Source: CAYFJO01 sp964343305
GTDB taxonomy: Bacteria; Planctomycetota; Planctomycetia; Pirellulales; Pirellulaceae
Reading direction: 5' to 3'
Length of the DNA: 60,962 nt
Assembly (NCBI GenBank): GCA_964343305.1
Contig: CAYFJO010000014.1
Coordinates: 1-60,962, forward strand
In this document: one piece after another, positions 40,682-49,695 of the stretch
How positions within the stretch are numbered: the first letter of the stretch is position 1
How the letters are laid out: each line of letters starts with the position of its first letter
Translations under genes and position numbers: made by a program
The notes under the pieces: generated by a model
Told to the model about the DNA's origin: nothing
Databases searched by the model: none
What the model saw: the letters and a program-made list of their open reading frames with translations, nothing else

Positions 40682-41554
40682 ATGTCGATCAAGTTCATTT
40701 GCGATCAATGCAGCCAGGTGCTCAAGGTGCACGCCAGCAAGGTGGGCGCCAAGGTCAAGTGCCCCAAGTGCGAAACGAAGCTGACCGTCCCGTCGGAGAA
40801 AAAGGCGGCCGACGCGGTGGCTCGTTACAAAAAGTCGGTCGATGAATCGGTGGGCGGCGATTCGGATTTCGATCCGTTCTCACAGTTCGCCGTCTACGAT
40901 GACGACACCGAGCTGGTCTACGAAACCAGTTCGCCGCAAAGCACGCGCGCAAAAAATGTGGTCGTCGATCGGTCGAAGGTCGCCGTATCACGGACGATTC
41001 TCTATATCCAAGGTGCGTTGCTGGGAATCGTGGCGATCTTGTTTTTCTCGTTGGGTTTGGTCGTGGGCGTCGATTATAGTTCCGAGGGAGGCGGGGCACC
41101 CGATGAGCCGGCACCGGCCCGGGTCACCGGGCGTGTCGTTTACGAAGACGGCAACCGGCACGAGCCAGACTCCGGCGCGGTCGTGATCCTAATCCCCTAC
41201 GGTTCGCAGCCGCCCGAAAAAATCTTGCCCGACAATCTGCGCCCCGATGACGAACCGCCGGCTGACGATCATGTCGGGCTTAGTATCATCGAAGATCTAA
41301 ACGGCGCTTATTGCCGGACCGATCAAGACGGCAAGTTTAGCGCAACAGTGCTTAGTCGAAAAAGATACTACGTCCTGTACATCTCCCATCATGCAATTCG
41401 CAGTCAAAACGAAGTGATCCCAAACGACACGAGCCGCTTACAGATGGGCACCTATTTCGTGCAAATCCCCGAGTTGCTCGGCAACAATGAATATAAGTGG
41501 GATGTACGCGATATTTACGGAAACAAAGAGTTGCCCGAAGTGATGTTTCAGTGA
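40682..41554 (+). CDS. Zinc-ribbon membrane protein with C-terminal secreted-type domain
   Basis: 290 residues. An N-terminal zinc ribbon (ICDQCSQVLKVHASKVG then CPKCETKL) precedes a linker, one membrane span near 103-127, and a C-terminal part starting RVTGRVVYEDGNRHEPDSGA. That part looks like a carboxypeptidase-regulatory/Ig-like beta domain (DGKFSATVLSRKRYYVLYI). The ribbon would be inside and the beta domain outside. No family name is certain. The same ribbon-plus-span plan appears at 35550. Confidence 0.7.
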   Translation: MSIKFICDQCSQVLKVHASKVGAKVKCPKCETKLTVPSEKKAADAVARYKKSVDESVGGDSDFDPFSQFAVYDDDTELVYETSSPQSTRAKNVVVDRSKVAVSRTILYIQGALLGIVAILFFSLGLVVGVDYSSEGGGAPDEPAPARVTGRVVYEDGNRHEPDSGAVVILIPYGSQPPEKILPDNLRPDDEPPADDHVGLSIIEDLNGAYCRTDQDGKFSATVLSRKRYYVLYISHHAIRSQNEVIPNDTSRLQMGTYFVQIPELLGNNEYKWDVRDIYGNKELPEVMFQ

Positions 41555-41698
41555 CACGCTGGAGTTCCGAAGTTTTCTCAAACTTCGAAAGTTGCCTCCC
41601 AAATGCGCCGAGCTATAAACTGTTGGCATCAATATCTGTTGCTGCCCATCATGTGGCACTCGATAAACGGCCCACCAAACTGGGCGACGACCGCGCTA

Positions 41699-41926
41699 TC
41701 AGTGAATGGATGTAACCAAATCGCGTAGCGGCAAAATGTCGATTTCCTCCGTCGACATTTCTTCAGTCGAAACTGCCAGCGGATCAAGCTCCCCACGACG
41801 GATCGCAACATCCGCGGGTGCCGACACTCCCAGCCGAATGCGGTTCCCCTTCACTTGCAAAATCTTGATGACGATTTGGTTGTCCAACACGATCGATTCA
41901 TTCTTCTTGCGAGTCAAAACTAACAT
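41699..41926 (-). CDS. csrA: Carbon storage regulator CsrA
   Basis: RNA-binding translational regulator acting on GGA sites in mRNA leaders. MLVLTRKKNESIVLDNQIVI is the classic CsrA N-terminus; GNRIRLGVSAPADVAIRRGEL follows. At 75 residues it has a slightly longer, acidic C-terminus (STEEMSTEEIDIL) than E. coli CsrA. No flagellar genes are nearby; the next gene on this strand upstream is a 71-residue protein. Confidence 0.95.
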   Translation of the reverse strand: MLVLTRKKNESIVLDNQIVIKILQVKGNRIRLGVSAPADVAIRRGELDPLAVSTEEMSTEEIDILPLRDLVTSIH

Positions 41927-42005
41927 GGTTCGTTCCTTTCATTCCTTTGAAGGTCGTTTGCTTCTGGGTGTAACCCTGAAGATGCGTTAAAGTTACGGTT
42001 GTCAA

Positions 42006-42221
42006 TTAATGGACCAGAACACAGTCGTCTGATTGCTGTTGCACGTCGTCGGCTTGCTCTTCTTCATCCGGCAGTTCCCCAAACCAGGCCGATTCGCCTT
42101 CGATGGGCGGTCGCTCGCTGAGAATGGGGTAGTTTGCGAGTACCACTTCGATCAATTGTCCGATCGGCTTTGGGCCGTGGTCTTGGGAAATTCGAGACAA
42201 GATTGGTTGCGGGTGAGTCAT
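42006..42221 (-). CDS. Small acidic hypothetical protein upstream of csrA
   Basis: 71 residues from ATG 42221, which has AAGAGG eight bases upstream; the longer frame to 42440 is antisense to the FHA gene and was rejected. The C-terminus is acidic (LPDEEEQADDVQQQSDD). No family recognised. It lies 79 bp upstream of csrA on the same strand, so the two may be co-transcribed. Confidence 0.55.
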   Translation of the reverse strand: MTHPQPILSRISQDHGPKPIGQLIEVVLANYPILSERPPIEGESAWFGELPDEEEQADDVQQQSDDCVLVH

Positions 42222-42346
42222 TGTTTTGCCTCTTGGGTGTGTGTTAAGTTGTTGTCTAATATGAGTGTTATCGTGGTACGATGGACACGTTTGGTCACAC
42301 GCAGAAAAAATCGCAAAAACCTCGACCAAGTTTGGAGTGATCAACG

Positions 42347-44050
42347 ATGGCGACAATGATTGTTGAAGAGGGCGGCCAGCGAATTGAACTGGCCAACGGG
42401 CAAAACACCATCGGACGTTTGGCCGATAATTCGATTCCACTGGCAGGCGGAACCATCTCTGGCAAACATGCCGTACTCACCATCGACGGAGCCAGCGCGT
42501 TCATTGAAGACATCGGCAGCCGCAATGGCACGTTTGTCAATCAACAGCAGGTCACGACTCGTGTGCCGCTGAATCACAATGACACAATTCACTTCGGCCA
42601 GACAGCGGTCCGCTTTGAAAACCTTGCCACAGCCGGTGGCTTGGCGGGTGCACCCACCGCCGGCGCCGGTCTACTGGGCGATGGCCCCGCGGGCCAACAG
42701 CATCTGGCGGACGCGGTCTCCGTCGGCGGTGACGATGAAACCGAGCCCACGATCACGGGCACCATCACCGGCACGGGTCGATTTGGTTTGTTGGAAGTCA
42801 ACCCCGAAGCAAAGCTGAAAGCCGTTCTGGAGATCAGCAGCAGTCTGGCCGGCACGGTCGACCTCGAGTCGTTGCTGCCAAAAATCCTGGATACGTTGTT
42901 TGGGATCTTCAAATACGCGGATCGCGGCTGCATCTTGCTCAAAGACGATGCCAGTGGAGAGATGTTGCCGCGTGGTTTCAAACATCGCCAGCAAGGGGCC
43001 GACGCATCGGTCCGGCTGAGCCGCACGATTTTGAACAAAGTGCTCACCGAAAAGTCTGCCGTGTTATCGGCCGATGCGGCGACGGATGCGCAGTTCGACG
43101 CCAGCGAATCGATCTCGGAATTGAAAATCCATTCGATGATGTGTGCACCAATGTTGGCTCTGGATGGCGAACCAGCGGGCATCATCAGCATCGATTCACA
43201 AAATCCGCTGGGCCAGTTCACCAACGACGACCTGGACATCCTGATGACGGTCGCCGGCCAAGCCGCGTTGTCTTACGAAAATGCCCGCTTGATGCATTCT
43301 TTCCTGGAAAAGCAAAAGGCAGATAGCGAAATGGAGATCGCCAAGGGCGTCCAGCGTGCCCTGTTGCCCGTAGATTTTCCGAGCGCGGAAGGTTACGAAT
43401 TCTTCGCGTCGTACGATTCGGCTCAGGCGGTGGGTGGCGACTATTACGATTGCTTTGCCCTGCCAAGCGGAATCGTCGCGCTGTCCTTCGGGGATGTGGC
43501 AGGCAAAGGCGTTCCCGGTGCTCTCATTATGTCGCGCATTTCAAGTTGCGTGCAAAGTACGTTGCAACACGTGCGCGACGTCGAACAAGCGATGCGTGCC
43601 ATTAACGACCACATGTGCGACACCGCGGTCGAAGGACGATTTGTCACGTATGTGCTGTGCTTTGTCGACACCGTCAATCATACCGTCACCATGTCCAACG
43701 CCGGCCATATGTCGCCCGTCATCCGCAAGGCTGATGGCAGTGTCGAACTGTTCGATGACGAACTGGTCGGTCCGCCAATTGGTGTGGTGGAGGATTATCC
43801 GTTCCAAGCCGAAACCCGTTTGCTGGCGCCGGGGGATCTCGTGGTGATCGTGACCGACGGCGTGGACGAGGCGATGAACTTTGACAACGAGTTGTACACC
43901 ACCGAACGAATGATCGAGTTCGTCAAGAACGGTCCACCCAACGCGGAAGAGATGGGCAAATCGCTGTTGGCCGACGTGCGGCAGCATGCCAACGGTCGCC
44001 CGCAGAACGACGACATCACGATCATGTCCTTTGGCCGCAACGCCCAGTAA
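42347..44050 (+). CDS. FHA-GAF-SpoIIE (PP2C-type) phosphatase
   Basis: 567 residues, cytoplasmic signalling protein. An FHA phosphothreonine-binding domain (near 8-85: TIGRLADNSI, ISGKHAVL, SRNGTFVN) is followed by a GAF sensor domain (near 155-325: RGCILLKDDASGEMLPR, SLMCAPM-type core). The C-terminal SpoIIE/RsbU phosphatase domain (near 340-565) has VGGDYYDCF, SFGDVAGKGVPGAL and VTDGVDEA, the acidic metal ligands of PP2C enzymes. Typical targets are anti-sigma-factor antagonists; none is encoded nearby. ATG 42347 was chosen. Confidence 0.92.
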   Translation: MATMIVEEGGQRIELANGQNTIGRLADNSIPLAGGTISGKHAVLTIDGASAFIEDIGSRNGTFVNQQQVTTRVPLNHNDTIHFGQTAVRFENLATAGGLAGAPTAGAGLLGDGPAGQQHLADAVSVGGDDETEPTITGTITGTGRFGLLEVNPEAKLKAVLEISSSLAGTVDLESLLPKILDTLFGIFKYADRGCILLKDDASGEMLPRGFKHRQQGADASVRLSRTILNKVLTEKSAVLSADAATDAQFDASESISELKIHSMMCAPMLALDGEPAGIISIDSQNPLGQFTNDDLDILMTVAGQAALSYENARLMHSFLEKQKADSEMEIAKGVQRALLPVDFPSAEGYEFFASYDSAQAVGGDYYDCFALPSGIVALSFGDVAGKGVPGALIMSRISSCVQSTLQHVRDVEQAMRAINDHMCDTAVEGRFVTYVLCFVDTVNHTVTMSNAGHMSPVIRKADGSVELFDDELVGPPIGVVEDYPFQAETRLLAPGDLVVIVTDGVDEAMNFDNELYTTERMIEFVKNGPPNAEEMGKSLLADVRQHANGRPQNDDITIMSFGRNAQ

Positions 44051-44148
44051 CGAATCCAATCGAACATCTGTGGGCAGTTGTTTCTTCAACTCCGTATTCA
44101 CTATACTGCTTGCGAAAAAACCAGGTGGAGCAAGGACTGGATCGAAAG

Positions 44149-44472
44149 ATGAAAAAGACAAAGGCCAAGAAAAAAGTTGCGAAAAAGTCCGCAGCAAAAA
44201 AAGCAGGCAAGAAGAAGACGGAAAAGAAGAAAGAGTCGAAGAAAGATACCGACATCACGGTGATGCCGCTCACACAAATCGGCGAAACGGCTGGTGCGGT
44301 CTGGCATGCACTCAACAAAAAAGGTCAACTGCCTCTCGCCAAACTCTCCGACGTCATTGATGCTCCGCGCGACGTCGTGATGCAAGCTGTCGGCTGGCTA
44401 GCACGCGAAGACAAAATTGAAATTGACGAAACAAACCGCGGTCAAATGGTGTCGCTGCGGCAAGGCTTCTAG
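44149..44472 (+). CDS. Lys-rich winged-helix-like DNA-binding protein
   Basis: 107 residues. The first 35 are almost all Lys/Ala/Glu (KKTKAKKKVAKKSAAKKAGK), like histone-H1-type tails. A compact winged-helix domain follows (IGETAGAVWHALNKKGQLPL, DVVMQAVGWLAREDKIEI). Such proteins may bind DNA non-specifically and compact or regulate chromosomes. ATG 44149 was chosen; TTG 44110 is in frame. Single gene, about 100 bp after the phosphatase. Confidence 0.72.
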   Translation: MKKTKAKKKVAKKSAAKKAGKKKTEKKKESKKDTDITVMPLTQIGETAGAVWHALNKKGQLPLAKLSDVIDAPRDVVMQAVGWLAREDKIEIDETNRGQMVSLRQGF

Positions 44473-44572
44473 TTCGGTTTATTCATGAAAGAGTAGGATG
44501 TGTGTGCAGGCCTTTGTGTTTCGGTGTGTTGCGCACGGCAACGGTTCACCAATTGGAAACGTGTCGCTTTAG

Positions 44573-44632
44573 GTAGGATTGGCTTGCGGAACACATCGCG
44601 GTGCGCTTCACCGTGCTCCACACACCCTACGT
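44573..44632. repeat. gtagg...cctac imperfect palindrome
   Basis: It starts gtaggattggcttgcgg and ends acacaccctac, with gcggtgcgcttcaccgtgc, an internal hairpin, between. It belongs to the same loose family as 28688-28760. The rest of 44473-44657 shows no gene. Confidence 0.5.
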
Positions 44633-44657
44633 GAATCATCTGGGCTACGACGGCCAA

Positions 44658-45048
44658 TTACTTTTTCTTTCGAGCTGCCCGTCTTAAAGCTTCGAGTTCT
44701 TGCTTGAGCGGACGCCAATAGGCTTCGTCTAACTCTTGCTCTTGGACTTGCTCGTTTTGCAACTCCCGGCGCAACGCAGATCTGCTGGCGGCAAGAGCTT
44801 CGGTCAACAAACGCCGCTGTGGAAGGGCTTCTTCGAAGATCTCCCGATGGGACGCGGTGAGACAAATCAGCACTGATCGCGGCAGAGAGTCGAGCCAGAT
44901 TGTCGTCGTCCGCAACCAGCACGATGTCGCAGTCGCGACTAAACTCGGCCGCGCCGTAGAACACGCAAGCCTGACCGCCCATAAGCAGGTGCCGCACCTC
45001 GTGGCAGGAAAGCGTCGAAAGGACTTTGTGGATCGGGTTCGGGATCAA
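44658..45048 (-). pseudogene. Nucleotidyltransferase (AbiEii-like) pseudogene with internal deletion
   Basis: The N-terminal half is read from 45048: IHKVLSTLSCHEVRHLLMGG, then QACVFYGAAEFSRDCDIVL, the NTase core with the GG and DxD motifs. After about residue 60 the frame is lost. A different frame (from 44915) supplies a plausible C-terminal part: REIFEEALPQRRLLTEALAA, then DEAYWRPLKQELEALRRA. In intact homologues more than 100 residues lie between. So an internal deletion with frameshift near 44850-44880 is inferred. The short gene upstream is its usual partner. Confidence 0.65.
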
Positions 45049-45190
45049 GTGAGCCCCCTATTCGAAGATAAAACTGCCAGAGCTTCGTCGATTCATGCCA
45101 GCGCTGAAGCGGCGTTAGACGATACCATTCCCGCCACGAATCTTCGTCATTTTGCGCAGCTTCCAGGCGGGCTTCTCGATCGTTGGCCAT
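44939..45190 (-). CDS. Short partner gene of the nucleotidyltransferase, unknown
   Basis: From ATG 45190: DEDSWREWYRLTPLQRWHES then YLRIGGSLDPEPDPQSPFDA. The conserved part ends near QSPF; the following residues are antisense-like and overlap the pseudogene start by 110 bp. In planctomycetes a protein with this SLDPEPDxQSPF ending precedes a nucleotidyltransferase (from memory). The 3' end may be extended past its original stop. Confidence 0.5.
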   Translation of the reverse strand: MANDREARLEAAQNDEDSWREWYRLTPLQRWHESTKLWQFYLRIGGSLDPEPDPQSPFDAFLPRGAAPAYGRSGLRVLRRGRV

Positions 45191-45320
45191 GCCTCCATTA
45201 AACCACAGCCGAGACAAGACAAGCAACCGCCATGTCATCGAGTGCTATCACTCCCATTGCATGCTGCCGCCCCGCGCGATTCCTCTCTGGGATCGGGAAC
45301 ACCGCGCAAATTCCAATCCA

Positions 45321-45383
45321 CACTAACCCAACGCGCAAGCGAGGGGCGACGTCCAAGACCCCTCGCTTGCGCGTCGAGTTAGT
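45321..45383. repeat. Inverted repeat cactaac...gttagtg
   Basis: 45321-45346 and 45358-45383 are nearly perfect inverted copies (cactaacccaacgcgcaagc and on). The stem is some 25 bp with an 11-bp loop. It fills the 305-bp gap between the short gene at 45190 and the large gene at 45496. It differs in sequence from the other repeat families. Confidence 0.85.
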
Positions 45384-45495
45384 GAATAATCCACGCTAGG
45401 ATCACTCTGGCTTGATTTGACAGCACGTGTGTATAATCCCGCCCCTTCCTGCAGGAAGTTTTTTACACAGCGACGCCTATTCCGCTGGACCAATC

Positions 45496-48400
45496 ATGTT
45501 CGGACATGGATGTCCGCATTGCGCGCCGAAGACGAGGGATCGTTTTGTGCGGCGCCACGAAAATGCCTTCTCCCGGCTGCTGCCGGTTTGCGTCTTTCTC
45601 TGCGCGCTGGTCGTCACCCTCCATCCCACTTTCGGCCAAGAAACCAATTTGCGATTGCGATTCGCTTGGGGTGGCGGACAAGCTCGTCAATGGCATGCCA
45701 CGATTACAGTCGACAACGGAACTTTTTCGGATGCCAAACCGTTGGCGTTGGACCCGGACGTGCCGGGTTCAATCGATGTGCGGGACAACGAAGTGCGTGT
45801 TCATGCGCTCAGTCCGCGAGATTACGACGGCGTCGACCTACGTGTCGATGCTTCGCTGGAAGCCACGCTTGTCGTCGAACTCATTCCCGCTGATGCGCCA
45901 CACGATCGTCGTCGTGAAGAAATCGTGTTGTCCCAAATCATCAAAGATCCACATTCCGTGGAAATTGACGACCGCAAGAACTTTCTGTTGATCCGGCGCT
46001 CACCTGGTGACCGTTTGCGGATCAACTTTCGACGTGATTCGCTGGTGTTCGCGCCGGGCGATCGATTTCCCGTGTCGGTCGTGCCTCATCATCCGTCGTT
46101 GCCACCAGGTGCTACGTTGCGTGGCAACATCCAGTTGCTTCGAGGCCGTACGGAAGCGGAAGTCTGGTCCAAGGCAGTGGAGGTGAAAGTCGACGCCAAT
46201 GGCAACGCCGCGCCAATCGGGCCGCTGGATGTCGAAATTCCGATGCAGGAAGGCGTCTATGACCTGCGCGTCACGTTGACGAAGGCGGCGCGATTGCTGA
46301 CGCCCTTTGCTCGCGGCGAAACGGTGCTACAAAGAAAAATCCAACTGGTCGTGATCGATCCGAAGCTTGTTGAAGGGGACGCGGGCAAGTGGCGAGAATT
46401 TCGCGCGTTTGATCCGGCCAATCCGGCCTGGTGGGAACGGCTGAAGAAATGGCAACTTCCCCAACTCAAACTCTTTGGCGATGGACCGATCGGCATTGGT
46501 GCGGACACGTTTTGGCACAACGACCAGCGACTCACAACGCTCGCGCCCAACGGCTGGCAAGCCTATCCGCTGCCCGTGGAAGTGAACGGGCGGCCGCACG
46601 TGTTGGAAGTGGATTATCCCAGCGATCTGCCGCAAACGCTGGGCATCAGCATCGTCGAGCCAAACGCCGCCGGACAAGTGACGCCGATCGGCCTGGACAG
46701 CGGTGTTCACGTGCCAGTGCCCGACGAAGGACACCCGCGTGAACCAACGATGCGGCGACACCGTTTGGTGTTTTGGCCGCGCAGCAGCAGCCCAATCTTG
46801 CTGATGAACAACCAGCACGGTTCGCGCAACGCTGTGTTCGGAAAAGTGCGCGTATACAGTGGGCCAGTCACGTTGCCACCCAGCGACGCGGCACGCAAGC
46901 CGTTTGATGGCCGGATGGTTGCAACTTACTTTGACAAACCGCTGTTCACGGAAAACTTTTCCGCTAGCGAAGGGCTTGATCATGCGAGCGGCACCAGCCG
47001 TAAAGATTGGGGCACCTTTTACATGGGCGGTCAGCGTCTGACGGAGTACTTGAACTACGTTGGCTACAACGCAGCCTTTGTTTCGGTGATGTGCGAAGGC
47101 AGCACCATTTATCCCAGTCGATTGGTCCAACCGACGCCTAAGTATGATCAGGGCACTTTCTTCACGACGGGGCAAGATCCGCTGCGAAAAGACGTGCTGG
47201 AAATGCTGCTCACCATGTTCGACCGAAAAGGTATAAAGTTCATTCCGACGCTTCGTTTCTCTAGCCCGCTTCCTGCATTAGAACGCGAAAGACGAAACCC
47301 AGCGAAGGCACCAGGTCTTGAATTGGTCAACGACCAAGGCATCGTCTGGCTGGAGCAGCAGCACACGCATCAAGGTTTGGCACCTTATTACAATCCGCTG
47401 GACGATCGTGTACAGACGGCGATGGTCGACGTAGTTGCCGAACTGGTCCACCGGTATGGCCATCACAAGTCATTCGCTGGCATTGCCCTGCAATTAGGTC
47501 CGTACACCTTCGCGCAGTTGCCCGGCGAAGGATGGGGCTTCGACGATCGCACGGTCGCGCAATTCACAAAGGACTCGGGCGTGGCGATTCCCAAACCGCC
47601 GCGCGACGTCAGTCGATTTGCGATGCGTGACCAGTTCTTGCGCAGTACAAAGGGAGCACGCAACCAGTGGCTTCAATGGCGCAGTAACCGACTCGCGCTG
47701 CTGTATTCTAAAATGGTGAAGACCGTCCAGAGAAGACAGCCCAACGCCAAGTTGTATTTGGTGACCGCCGATTCGCTGACAAGTCTCGAAATGCAAACGA
47801 AATTGCGCCCGACACTTCCGCATCGAGGTCCTGTCGGTGAGTCGCCGCTGATGTCGATCGGAATTGACCAGCGGCTGTACAAGGGCTCGAACGTGGTTCT
47901 CTTCCGCCCGGCGCGGCATTCGCCCGCGACGCCGTTTTCCGAGCAAGCGGTCAACATCCACCTCGATCACTCGCATCAATTCGATCGTTTGTTCGACGGT
48001 GGCAAACACGCGGGAAGTTTCCATTTTCACGTCCCGCGTACGACGAGTTTGCCGTCGTTCGAACGCTTGAGTCCGTTTGGCCGCGATCGCACACAGATGT
48101 GGCTGGTTCCGCACATCGCGACCAGCGGCGAGCAAAATCGGCGGCGGTTGGCACACAATCTGGCGAGGTTCGATACGCAAACGTTTGTCGAAGGCGGCTG
48201 GATGTCGGTGATGGGTCAGGAAGATACGCTGAAGGACGCGATCGAAGTCGTCCGACGATTGCCCGACGAGCGTTTTCATAACGTCACGCCGGCCGACGAC
48301 GCAACCCCACGGCAAGGCATCGTTGTGCGCACGCTTCCACGGCGTGATCAGACCTACTTTTACGTCGTCAACGATTCACCGTGGCTGGCGACGGTGGATC

Positions 48401-49395
48401 TCGATCTCGCCACACCAACCCCCGTGCGGATGCAATCACTCAACTCGCGCGATGCAGGCAAGTTCGATGGGCGGGCGGCGGAGTGGCAAATCCAACTCGA
48501 ACCTTACGACGTGATCGGCGCGACTTTTTCCGCACCGGACACAACCGTCAAGGATTGGCATGTCACGATTCCAAAAACCGTGCAACCGCATCTGGAACGC
48601 GTGCTCGCCGACATTGATTTGCGATTCAAAGAACTGGCCCAGCCCAAGCCGCGGGACGTGTTGCGCAATCCGGGCTTTGAAGCGCAAGGTGACGATCCGG
48701 CCTCGATCGACTGGCTGTATGCACGCGGAGATAATGTCGCCGTTGTGCCGGACGGCGAGCGGCGTACCGGCAGCACTGGCAAACGGTCTTTGCGGATAAG
48801 CGTTCTTCGGCCGGACAACGTTGCGTGGCTTCGCAGCCAGCCATTTGACGTTCCCAAGACGGGACGCATCACCGTGCTCGCCTGGTTGCGAATCGACGAC
48901 CCAAACCGTCAACCGACGCTGCGCCTCGCGATCGAAGGTCAATACCACGGCGAGGTCTATTACCGATTTCGCACCGTTGGCGGCCGCAGCATGCATCCCT
49001 TGGATTTGCGGTGGAAGCAGTATCGTTTCTATGTCGACAACTTGCCGCAATCGGGTTTGACGGGCCTGCGTGTTGGATTTGATTTGATGGACCGCAGCAC
49101 GGTCTATGTTGACGATGTCGAAGTTTACGATAGCTGGTTCGGCCGCGCGGAACGTCGCGAGCTGCAAAGCATCTTGGCGCCGGCAAGACTTCAGCTCAGC
49201 CGAGGACACGCCGTCCAGTTTCAGCGGTTCATGGAAAGCTACTGGGGCCGCTTCCTGCTTGAACACGTGCCCGTGGCGGCCAATCCACGCGTGGCTCGCG
49301 ATCCGCAGATTGGTGTGCACCGCGCGCCAAAGCCCGATGAGGCAAAAGCTGAAAGCAAAGGGAATTTCTTCAAGAAATTCATCTTCGGCGGTTAG
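45496..49395 (+). CDS. Very large secreted protein, possible glycoside-hydrolase-like
   Basis: 1299 residues, signal segment near 17-45 (LLPVCVFLCALVVTLHPTFG). A beta-rich N-terminal part (to about 400) precedes a region that looks like a TIM barrel of the family-10-like/GHL10 type: TEYLNYVGYNAAFVSVMCEG, GIKFIPTLRFSSPLPAL and AGIALQLGPYTFAQLPGEGW. A C-terminal carbohydrate-binding-like beta domain begins NPGFEAQGDDPASIDW. The tail is Lys-rich. Function is an inference from fold-like patterns; catalytic residues were not pinned down. ATG 45496. Confidence 0.7.
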   Translation: MFGHGCPHCAPKTRDRFVRRHENAFSRLLPVCVFLCALVVTLHPTFGQETNLRLRFAWGGGQARQWHATITVDNGTFSDAKPLALDPDVPGSIDVRDNEVRVHALSPRDYDGVDLRVDASLEATLVVELIPADAPHDRRREEIVLSQIIKDPHSVEIDDRKNFLLIRRSPGDRLRINFRRDSLVFAPGDRFPVSVVPHHPSLPPGATLRGNIQLLRGRTEAEVWSKAVEVKVDANGNAAPIGPLDVEIPMQEGVYDLRVTLTKAARLLTPFARGETVLQRKIQLVVIDPKLVEGDAGKWREFRAFDPANPAWWERLKKWQLPQLKLFGDGPIGIGADTFWHNDQRLTTLAPNGWQAYPLPVEVNGRPHVLEVDYPSDLPQTLGISIVEPNAAGQVTPIGLDSGVHVPVPDEGHPREPTMRRHRLVFWPRSSSPILLMNNQHGSRNAVFGKVRVYSGPVTLPPSDAARKPFDGRMVATYFDKPLFTENFSASEGLDHASGTSRKDWGTFYMGGQRLTEYLNYVGYNAAFVSVMCEGSTIYPSRLVQPTPKYDQGTFFTTGQDPLRKDVLEMLLTMFDRKGIKFIPTLRFSSPLPALERERRNPAKAPGLELVNDQGIVWLEQQHTHQGLAPYYNPLDDRVQTAMVDVVAELVHRYGHHKSFAGIALQLGPYTFAQLPGEGWGFDDRTVAQFTKDSGVAIPKPPRDVSRFAMRDQFLRSTKGARNQWLQWRSNRLALLYSKMVKTVQRRQPNAKLYLVTADSLTSLEMQTKLRPTLPHRGPVGESPLMSIGIDQRLYKGSNVVLFRPARHSPATPFSEQAVNIHLDHSHQFDRLFDGGKHAGSFHFHVPRTTSLPSFERLSPFGRDRTQMWLVPHIATSGEQNRRRLAHNLARFDTQTFVEGGWMSVMGQEDTLKDAIEVVRRLPDERFHNVTPADDATPRQGIVVRTLPRRDQTYFYVVNDSPWLATVDLDLATPTPVRMQSLNSRDAGKFDGRAAEWQIQLEPYDVIGATFSAPDTTVKDWHVTIPKTVQPHLERVLADIDLRFKELAQPKPRDVLRNPGFEAQGDDPASIDWLYARGDNVAVVPDGERRTGSTGKRSLRISVLRPDNVAWLRSQPFDVPKTGRITVLAWLRIDDPNRQPTLRLAIEGQYHGEVYYRFRTVGGRSMHPLDLRWKQYRFYVDNLPQSGLTGLRVGFDLMDRSTVYVDDVEVYDSWFGRAERRELQSILAPARLQLSRGHAVQFQRFMESYWGRFLLEHVPVAANPRVARDPQIGVHRAPKPDEAKAESKGNFFKKFIFGG

Positions 49396-49407
49396 TTCTC
49401 CGCCCCA

Positions 49408-49593
49408 ACGCGTTGCGTGGTTTTCAGGAGCAAATGGATAACGCTCCGGATTTTTCGCCAAGTCGCGGAGGAATTTGATGAACCCATTGTACCAGCGAAG
49501 CGACTGATCGGCCGAACGGTGTTCCTCCAATCAATTACCCGCAGCGTCAAGTTCCTCGGATGCTCGATCGGTGATGACAACCTTGAAGATCAT
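49408..49593 (-). pseudogene. RelE/ParE-type toxin remnant with nonsense codon
   Basis: From ATG 49593 the minus strand reads IFKVVITDRASEELDAAGN, then TGA at 49531-49533. In the same frame it continues LEEHRSADQSLRWYNGFIKF, then LAKNPERYPFAPENH. This is the ParE/RelE pattern; the TGA takes the place of a Trp (TGG) expected in helix 1 or 2. The C-terminal strand part is missing and the frame runs antisense into the large gene. The ATG overlaps a TGA (ATGA) of a short upstream frame, the remains of an antitoxin. Confidence 0.65.
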
Positions 49594-49670
49594 GCATCCG
49601 ACGGAAAGTTGTGCTTTTGGCGAATCTCAACGTCGACTTCTTCGAGAGAACGATATCGACCAGCTTCCAT
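49590..49670 (-). pseudogene. Possible antitoxin remnant
   Basis: A 26-codon frame (EAGRYRSLEEVDVEIRQKHN) ends with TGA overlapping the toxin ATG as ATGA, the coupling seen in toxin-antitoxin operons. The GRYRSLEEV stretch is reminiscent of ParD-type antitoxins. Too short for a full antitoxin, and the upstream part seems replaced by the neighbouring gene. Confidence 0.3.
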
Positions 49671-49695
49671 GTCAACCGCGGCGAATCTGTGCGCA

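Noticed and set aside
48436..49530. 364-residue minus-strand ORF
   Set aside because: Almost all of it is antisense to the large secreted gene and shows its mirror codon pattern. Only the first 40 residues have meaning, as the ParE remnant.
49531..49533. Possible selenocysteine (TGA) in the ParE-like frame
   Set aside because: No SECIS-type hairpin is seen after the TGA, the residue is expected to be Trp, and the gene is also truncated at its 3' end.
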